A DNA stretch of 11,005 nucleotides from an uncultured Eubacteriales bacterium (GTDB lineage: Bacteria > Bacillota > Clostridia > Oscillospirales > Oscillospiraceae), in the NCBI GenBank assembly GCA_900550705.1, contig URTG01000044.1:1-11005 (forward strand), read 5' to 3'. Position numbers and translations under genes: made by a program. This document shows positions 7,030 through 11,005 of the stretch, in pieces (positions within the stretch are counted from its first letter, which is position 1; the number at the start of each line of letters is the position of its first letter). The notes under the pieces were generated by a model. It had not been told where the DNA came from. It ran no database searches and saw only the letters and a program-made list of their open reading frames with translations.

Positions 7030-7665
7030 ATGAGCAACTATGTCATTTCCATCAGCCGTGAGTTCGGAAGCGGGGGCCGTCTCATCGGAAAGCGCCTGGC
7101 TGCCCGGCTGGGCATCCCCTGTTACGACCGCACCATCATCCAGAAGACGGCGGAAAAGAGCGGCCTCTCCCCGGATTTCATCGCCCGGGCGGAGGAGCGG
7201 GCCCGCAGCCGGTTCCACCTGTCCATCGCCCATGTGGGCATCGGCGGGGCCGCCATGCACCACGGAGTGCCCGTAAGCCACCAGGCGTTTTTCGCCCAGG
7301 CGGACGTAATCCGGGAGCTGGCCGATCAGGGCCCCTGCGTCATCGTGGGCCGGTGCAGCGACTATGTGCTGGGAGACCGGCCGGAGTGCCTGAAAATCTT
7401 TATCCACGGCGACCTGGCCCACCGGGTGACCCGCTGCCGGGAGGACTACCGCCTGGACGACCTGGACTTAGAGCGCCGGGTGCTCCAGATGGACCGGGGC
7501 CGGGCCAACTACTACAATTATTACACCGGCCGCCAGTGGGGCGATATGCACCGCTATGACCTGGCCATCAATTCCAGCACCGCGGGGATCGACGGCTCGG
7601 TGGAGCTGATCGCCGCCCTGCTGGCCGCCCGCCAGACCCGGGACATCGCCCAGGCCCGGGAGTGA
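7030..7665 (+). CDS. Cytidylate kinase-like family protein
   Basis: A 211-residue P-loop nucleoside-monophosphate-kinase-like protein of the Cytidylate_kin2 type common in Firmicutes and distinct from canonical Cmk. Visible features are ISREFGSGGRLIGKRLA (7-23) with the glycine-rich loop and K21, the CYDRTII segment (31-37), CVIVGRCSDYVL (103-114) where a strand leads to the conserved GR(C/S)xD turn, a lid-like basic stretch MDRGRANYYNYYTGRQWGD (154-172), and the closing YDLAINSSTAGID (176-188). The ATG has AAGGAGG at 7017-7023 with 6 bases of spacing. True substrates of this subfamily are poorly established, so nucleotide phosphorylation is inferred from the fold. The carboxypeptidase gene starts 22 bases after the stop, so the two are probably cotranscribed; a functional link is not obvious. 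Confidence 0.87.
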   Translation: MSNYVISISREFGSGGRLIGKRLAARLGIPCYDRTIIQKTAEKSGLSPDFIARAEERARSRFHLSIAHVGIGGAAMHHGVPVSHQAFFAQADVIRELADQGPCVIVGRCSDYVLGDRPECLKIFIHGDLAHRVTRCREDYRLDDLDLERRVLQMDRGRANYYNYYTGRQWGDMHRYDLAINSSTAGIDGSVELIAALLAARQTRDIAQARE

Positions 7666-7687
7666 CACAGAGAGAAGGACGATACCC

Positions 7688-9010
7688 TTGCAGCAACCAT
7701 GGCTTCGCCGCCTGACCCGGGGCGGGGCGCTGCTGCTGGCTCTGGCCAGCGCCGCCCCCGCCGCGCAGGCGGATTTTTTGCCGGAGCAGGACCTGACCCA
7801 GGCCGTTTCCGCCCCCGCCCCCCAGACTGTGGCGGGGAACCTTGACCCGGCGGCGGACTACCGCGCCCTCCGGGCAAAATTGACCGCCCTGGGCCTGACC
7901 CAGGAGGAGACCGACGCCCTGTGGGCCCGGCGGGGTTCTACCCTGCTGGAGGAGTGTTCAAACGGGACCTTCCCCGCCGACTGGACCTGGCAGGCCCAGC
8001 CCAACTATCAGCCGGACCGGGCCGCCCGCTATCAGGCCACCCAGGGGGAGACCCCGGCGGAGACCGTCCTCCGGGTGAACCTGGACCTGGATCTGACGCC
8101 CTATGACGACGCAGTCCCGGCGGAGGCGGCGGACAGCCCCCTGGTTCTGGTGAACAAGTACCACGGCCTGGCCCAGGACTATGTCCCCCCGCTGGAGACG
8201 CTGGGGAGCCAATACGGCCGGGGGGCGCTGCGGCCCGAGGCGGCCCGGGCCTTCCGCGCTATGGCCGACGGGGCCAGGGCGGAGGGCATCCGCCTGAACA
8301 GCGTGTCCGCCTATCGCTCCTATGAGACCCAGACCGCCCTGTATCACAGCTACTGCCAGAAATACGGCCAGACCCGGGCGGATACCTTCTCCGCCCGCCC
8401 CGGCTTTTCCGAGCACCAGACCGGCCTGGCGGTGGACATCAACACGGCCAGCCTGTCCGCCCACTTTGAGCGGACGAAGGAATACGCCTGGCTCCAGGCC
8501 CACTGCGCGGAGTATGGCTTCATGCTCCGCTACCGGCAGGGGCAGGAGAACATCACCGGCTACTGCTACGAGTCCTGGCACTACCGCTATGTGGGCCGGG
8601 AAATCGCCCGGTACTGCATGGACAACCAGCTGACCTATGAGGAATACCTGGCCCGGCAGGCCACCGGGGACAACGCCGCCCCCCGGCTGTGGCAGGGGGG
8701 ACAGGCCCTCTCCCTGGGTCATGGGGCCCAGGTGTGGGGCGGGCACCTGTATCTCTCCGCCCACTCCCTGGCCGAGGCCCTGGGCTGGTCGGTGAGCGCC
8801 GCCCCGGGGACGGGGGACACCGTGCTCTACACCGCAAACCACACCGTCCGCCTGTTCCGGGGGAACTACTGCCTGGCGGACGATACGCCGGTGCTCCTCT
8901 CCGCCCCCAGCGCAGCCCTGGAGGGGGACTGGTATCTTACCCTGGACGACTGGGCGGCGCTCCTGGGCTGGACGGTCCGGCAGGAGGAGATCGGGCTGGT
9001 GCTGGAATGA
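7688..9010 (+). CDS. Secreted VanY-type D,D-carboxypeptidase (M15B) with C-terminal copper amine oxidase-like domain
   Basis: A 440-residue exported zinc peptidase expected to trim the terminal D-Ala from peptidoglycan stem peptides. The start is TTG with an AAGGA site 8 bases upstream. Residues 1-28 look like a signal peptide (RRLTR, a hydrophobic core, then AAQA-D as the likely cleavage site). Residues 30-150 are unassigned. The M15B domain spans about 150-312: LVLVNKYHGLAQDYVP, SAYRSYETQ with R210, the zinc motif SEHQTGLAVD with H243 and D250, and YESWHYRYVG with E295 (catalytic) and H298 (third ligand). Residues 335-440 resemble a copper amine oxidase N-terminal-like or stalk domain, with two repeats of the pattern hydrophobic strand, LAEALGWSV and later WAALLGWTV; in Firmicutes this often occurs on cell-surface proteins. 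All zinc ligands are intact. D,D rather than L,D or endopeptidase specificity is inferred from the family. Confidence 0.9.
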   Translation: MQQPWLRRLTRGGALLLALASAAPAAQADFLPEQDLTQAVSAPAPQTVAGNLDPAADYRALRAKLTALGLTQEETDALWARRGSTLLEECSNGTFPADWTWQAQPNYQPDRAARYQATQGETPAETVLRVNLDLDLTPYDDAVPAEAADSPLVLVNKYHGLAQDYVPPLETLGSQYGRGALRPEAARAFRAMADGARAEGIRLNSVSAYRSYETQTALYHSYCQKYGQTRADTFSARPGFSEHQTGLAVDINTASLSAHFERTKEYAWLQAHCAEYGFMLRYRQGQENITGYCYESWHYRYVGREIARYCMDNQLTYEEYLARQATGDNAAPRLWQGGQALSLGHGAQVWGGHLYLSAHSLAEALGWSVSAAPGTGDTVLYTANHTVRLFRGNYCLADDTPVLLSAPSAALEGDWYLTLDDWAALLGWTVRQEEIGLVLE

Positions 9011-9022
9011 ACGGATGGTCTC

Positions 9023-9115
9023 AGGCTCCGATGAGGACAAATTTGCAGCTTGTCAAAAAAGTGGTGAAGCGAGTTTTTTGACAGTCTGAAATTTTGCCGC
9101 CATCGGGGCTTTTTT
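9023..9115 (+). terminator. Long imperfect hairpin with T tract, possible dispersed repeat, after the carboxypeptidase gene
   Basis: Three stacked stems are visible: an outer stem of 9 bp (9025-9033 with 9101-9109, one G-U), a middle part built on AAATTT on both arms (9039-9044 with 9089-9094) plus CAG/CTG (9046-9048 with 9086-9088), and a perfect inner stem TGTCAAAAAA (9051-9060) with TTTTTTGACA (9074-9083) around a 13-base loop. It ends in six T (9110-9115), so it can terminate the upstream transcript. The arms are far longer than a terminator needs, and the AT-rich inner part differs from the surrounding GC-rich DNA, suggesting a mobile or dispersed repeat unit. Confidence 0.75.
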
Positions 9116-9129
9116 ATGCTCTGCGGCTA

Positions 9130-9138
9130 TGCTATAAT
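9130..9138 (+). promoter_or_regulatory. Extended -10 promoter for lspA
   Basis: TGCTATAAT is a perfect extended -10 (TGnTATAAT). The -35 region falls on the T tract of the preceding hairpin and is poor, which an extended -10 can tolerate. The leader before the lspA ATG would be about 50 bases. Confidence 0.6.
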
Positions 9139-9139
9139 G

Positions 9140-9165
9140 AAAAAAACCCTCCCAACGCCGGAGGG
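9140..9165 (-). terminator. Small hairpin in the lspA leader; terminator-like on the minus strand
   Basis: CCCTCC (9147-9152) pairs with GGAGGG (9160-9165) around 7 bases. Read on the minus strand the stem is followed by seven T (9146-9140), a minimal rho-independent terminator. No minus-strand gene ends here, so it may stop antisense transcription or simply be a leader hairpin of lspA. Confidence 0.4.
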
Positions 9166-9194
9166 AAGAATGAAACATAACGGAGGAACCCTCT

Positions 9195-9689
9195 ATGCCC
9201 TATTTTCTGCTTGCCGCCGCCCTGGTGGTGCTGGACCAGCTGGTGAAGCTGCTGGTGCTGCGTTTCATCCCCCTGGGGGGCCGGGTGCCCCTGATTCCCC
9301 ACCTGGTGGAACTGACCTATGTGCAGAACACCGGCGCGGCCTTTTCCCTGTTCTCCCGGCACACCTGGGTGCTGGCGGTGGTGTCGCTGGCGGTGTCGCT
9401 GGTGCTGGCGGCGGCCCTGTGGAAGGGCTTTTTCCGCCACCCGCTGGGAAAGCTGGCTCTGAGCCTGCTGCTGGCCGGGGCGGTGGGCAATCTCATCGAC
9501 CGGGCCCTCCGGGGGTATGTGGTGGATATGTTCAATTTCCTGTTTATGCGCTTTGCGGTGTTCAACGTGGCGGACATCTGCGTGGTGGTGGGCGGCATCG
9601 GCGCGGCGGTCTACTATCTGTTCCTGGCCGACCGGCTGGAGCCCGGGAAGGGAGGGGCGGACCGTGCAAACCCTGACGCTGACCGTTGA
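9195..9689 (+). CDS. lspA: Lipoprotein signal peptidase (signal peptidase II)
   Basis: Membrane aspartyl protease that removes the signal peptide from diacylglyceryl-modified prolipoproteins. It has 164 residues, the usual size, with four hydrophobic segments (about 1-23, 57-77, 84-103 and 121-145). Conserved blocks are LDQLVK (13-18), QNTGAAFSLF (44-53), GNLIDRALRGYVVDMF (98-113) and VFNVADICVVVG (122-133). The catalytic aspartates are expected to be D111 and D127. The ATG follows GGAGG by 8 bases. The 3' end overlaps the pseudouridine synthase gene by 26 bases, the common lspA-rluD-type arrangement in Firmicutes. The polar C-terminal tail after residue 150 is encoded by the overlap and upstream region and is probably not needed for catalysis. 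Confidence 0.96.
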   Translation: MPYFLLAAALVVLDQLVKLLVLRFIPLGGRVPLIPHLVELTYVQNTGAAFSLFSRHTWVLAVVSLAVSLVLAAALWKGFFRHPLGKLALSLLLAGAVGNLIDRALRGYVVDMFNFLFMRFAVFNVADICVVVGGIGAAVYYLFLADRLEPGKGGADRANPDADR

Positions 9690-10578
9690 CCAGGGCGGCC
9701 AGCGGGCCGACGCCCTGGTGGCCCGCCTGGCCCCGGAGCTGAGCCGCTCCGCCGTCCAGCGCCTGCTGGAGGCCGGGGCCGTCACCCAGGGGGACCGCCC
9801 CCTGAAAAAGAACGACAAGCCGGCGGCCGGCGCGGTGCTCACCGTCACCCTGCCCGACCCGGAGCCGGTGGAGATCGTGCCCCAGAATATCCCCCTGGAC
9901 ATCGTCTATGAGGACGACGACGTGATCGTGGTGAACAAGCCCGTGGGGCTGGTGGTCCACCCGGCGCCGGGGCATCCGGACGGCACTTTAGTCAACGCAC
10001 TGTTATATCACTGCGGTTCATCACTCTCTGGAATCAACGGCGAGCTGCGCCCGGGCATTGTCCACCGCATCGACCGGGATACCTCCGGCCTGATCATCGC
10101 CGCGAAGAACGACCGGGCCCACCTAGCTCTGGCCGCCCAACTCCAGGATCACACCCTGGCCCGGGTGTATGAGGCCGTCACCGTGGGCGGGCTGAAGGAG
10201 GATTCCGGCACCGTCAACGCCCCCATCGGCCGCCACCCGGTGGACCGCAAGCGCATGGCCGTGGACCGCCTCCACGGCCGCCCCGCCGTGACCCACTGGC
10301 GGGTGCTGGAGCGCTTCTCCGGCTACACCCATGTGGAGTGCCGCCTGGAGACGGGCCGCACCCATCAGATCCGCGTCCACATGGCCTCCCTCGGCCACCC
10401 CCTCCTGGGGGACGTGGTCTACGGCAGCAAAAAGCCCTGGCCCGGCCTGGCCGGCCAATGCCTCCACGCCCGGCGGCTGACGTTCGTTCACCCCGCCACC
10501 GGCCTGCCCATGACGCTGGAATGCCCGCTGCCGGAGTGGTTTGAGAAGGTTTTGGAAGGGTTAGCAAGGAGGAGTTAG
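9664..10578 (+). CDS. rluD: RluA/RluD-family 23S rRNA pseudouridine synthase
   Basis: Converts specific uridines to pseudouridine in RNA, most likely 23S rRNA. The 304-residue protein has an N-terminal S4 RNA-binding domain (about 10-62, with RADALVARLAPELSRSAVQRLL), then the catalytic domain. Visible motifs are IVYEDDDVIVVNKPVGLVVHP (80-100), the active-site block GIVHRIDRDTSGLIIAAKN (131-149) with D137 as the catalytic aspartate, and GRTHQIRVHMASLGHPLLGD (231-250). I chose the GTG at 9664 because an AGGGAGGGG site lies just upstream and the S4 homology begins there. The in-frame ATG at 9517 would add 49 residues of lspA-antiphase sequence with no family match. Position within the 26-base overlap suggests coupling to lspA. 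Family certain; which paralogue (RluD, YlyB or similar) and target uridine are inferred. Confidence 0.93.
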   Translation: MQTLTLTVDQGGQRADALVARLAPELSRSAVQRLLEAGAVTQGDRPLKKNDKPAAGAVLTVTLPDPEPVEIVPQNIPLDIVYEDDDVIVVNKPVGLVVHPAPGHPDGTLVNALLYHCGSSLSGINGELRPGIVHRIDRDTSGLIIAAKNDRAHLALAAQLQDHTLARVYEAVTVGGLKEDSGTVNAPIGRHPVDRKRMAVDRLHGRPAVTHWRVLERFSGYTHVECRLETGRTHQIRVHMASLGHPLLGDVVYGSKKPWPGLAGQCLHARRLTFVHPATGLPMTLECPLPEWFEKVLEGLARRS

Positions 10579-10595
10579 GGGGTGCGTGGGGGGAG

Positions 10596-10624
10596 CCTTG
10601 GGCGTGCGCTTCTTGTGCCCGAGG
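10596..10624 (+). other. GC-rich hairpin downstream of the pseudouridine synthase gene
   Basis: CCTTGGGC (10596-10603) pairs with GCCCGAGG (10617-10624), 8 bp with one G-U, around a 13-base loop. It has no T tract. It may stabilise the 3' end of the message. The rest of 10579-10697 shows no supported gene. Confidence 0.35.
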
Positions 10625-10697
10625 AGTTCGCCCCTTGTGTCACTTCTGTTCAGCCCCTGCGGAAGAACCGCCATATAGAAAAAGCTCAGCTTGTGGA

Positions 10698-10740
10698 AAA
10701 AGTTGGGGTCAGGTGATGTACCTGGCTCCAACTTTTATTA
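10698..10740 (+). terminator. Rho-independent terminator, probably bidirectional
   Basis: A 17-bp stem (10698-10714 with 10720-10736, two G-U pairs) has a 5-base loop. The plus-strand 3' side ends in TTTTATTATA, and the minus-strand side also ends in T residues. It lies between the plus-strand lspA-pseudouridine synthase unit and the convergent tRNA operon, so it can insulate both. Confidence 0.85.
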
Positions 10741-10764
10741 TAGAACCCTTTTATTGTAGAACCC
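10733..10764. repeat. Two tandem 16-bp direct repeats
   Basis: TTTTATTATAGAACCC (10733-10748) is followed at once by TTTTATTGTAGAACCC (10749-10764), one mismatch. The first copy starts inside the 3' arm of the terminator stem. Confidence 0.8.
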
Positions 10765-10779
10765 AAGTTTGCGGAGGAC

Positions 10780-10801
10780 ATTCACCCCAAATTCACCCCA
10801 A
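10780..10801. repeat. Two tandem 11-bp direct repeats
   Basis: ATTCACCCCAA occurs twice in exact tandem (10780-10790 and 10791-10801), 15 bases after the 16-bp repeats. No function is evident. Confidence 0.8.
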
Positions 10802-10831
10802 AAGCAAAAAAGAGAGCGCGTCATAAAACAG

Positions 10832-10862
10832 AAAAACCCCGTAACCGTTGCGGTTACGGAGT
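10832..10862 (-). terminator. Rho-independent terminator of the tRNA operon
   Basis: On the minus strand a 12-bp stem (10862-10851 with 10847-10836, one G-U) and a 3-base loop are followed by TTTTTCTGTTTT. It begins 6 bases after the CCA end of tRNA-Thr. Confidence 0.88.
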
Positions 10863-10868
10863 TTCGCT

Positions 10869-10944
<76 letters not shown>

Positions 10945-10947
10945 AAA

Positions 10948-11005
10948 TGGCGACCAGGAAGGGGTTCGAACCCTCGACCTCCGGCGTGACAGGCCGGCGT
11001 TCTAA
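10948..11005 (-). tRNA. tRNA-Asp(GTC), 5' part cut by the window edge
   Basis: The 3' 58 bases are present, including encoded CCA (10950-10948). The anticodon stem CCGGC/GCCGG with loop CTGTCAC gives anticodon GTC (plus-strand 10988-10990). The T arm GAGGG/CCCTT has loop TTCGAAC, and the discriminator is G, as expected for tRNA-Asp. The D-stem and 5' acceptor strand lie outside the window. Confidence 0.93.

Noticed and set aside
7688..9010. Vancomycin-resistance gene cluster member
   Set aside because: The protein is VanY-like, but no D-Ala-D-Lac ligase, VanH, VanX or VanRS gene lies in the window, and family members are common housekeeping enzymes.
9517..9663. Earlier ATG start for the pseudouridine synthase
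   Set aside because: The added residues are an out-of-frame reading of lspA with many Trp and Cys, and the S4 domain begins at the GTG at 9664.

Overview
The window is GC-rich (by eye roughly 60-65%) with CCA-encoded tRNAs, strong AGGAGG-type ribosome binding sites, sigma-A-type promoters, clostridial-type glycogen phosphorylase and MalQ, and an lspA-pseudouridine synthase pair. Together these point to a high-GC member of the Clostridia, most likely Oscillospiraceae (Flavonifractor/Lawsonibacter/Oscillibacter-like gut bacteria). That assignment is inference from gene content and repeat style, not a database match.

Layout. Positions 1-39 hold part of a GC-rich palindromic intergenic repeat. 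Positions 80-1285 (minus) encode an SstT-type Na+/serine-threonine symporter. Divergent from it, 1561-1836 (plus) encodes a barstar-family protein with no ribonuclease partner in view, ended by a strong terminator. Positions 1896-6729 (minus) form a compact operon reading lacI-type regulator, malQ, glgP, with 4-bp and 10-bp overlaps. It is a maltodextrin/glycogen breakdown unit: MalQ rearranges alpha-1,4-glucans and GlgP phosphorolyses them to glucose-1-phosphate, under a regulator whose probable operator lies just downstream of its own -10 element. The regulator's leader can fold into two mutually exclusive hairpins, one of which hides the Shine-Dalgarno sequence.

The plus-strand right half carries a cytidylate kinase-like P-loop protein (7030-7665) with a near-consensus promoter. 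Twenty-two bases later comes a secreted VanY-type D,D-carboxypeptidase with a C-terminal copper amine oxidase-like (stalk) domain (7688-9010). A long imperfect hairpin ending in a T tract closes this unit. Next come lspA (9195-9689) and an overlapping RluD-family pseudouridine synthase (9664-10578), followed by a strong, probably bidirectional terminator. The right edge holds a minus-strand tRNA operon, tRNA-Asp(GTC, cut by the window edge) then tRNA-Thr(GGT), with its own terminator.

Most of the window is ordinary core or metabolic chromosome. I do not see a clear new multi-gene system. The items most worth a second look are the regulator's switch-like leader, the long hairpin at 9023-9115 and the solitary barstar with a palindrome over its putative -10.
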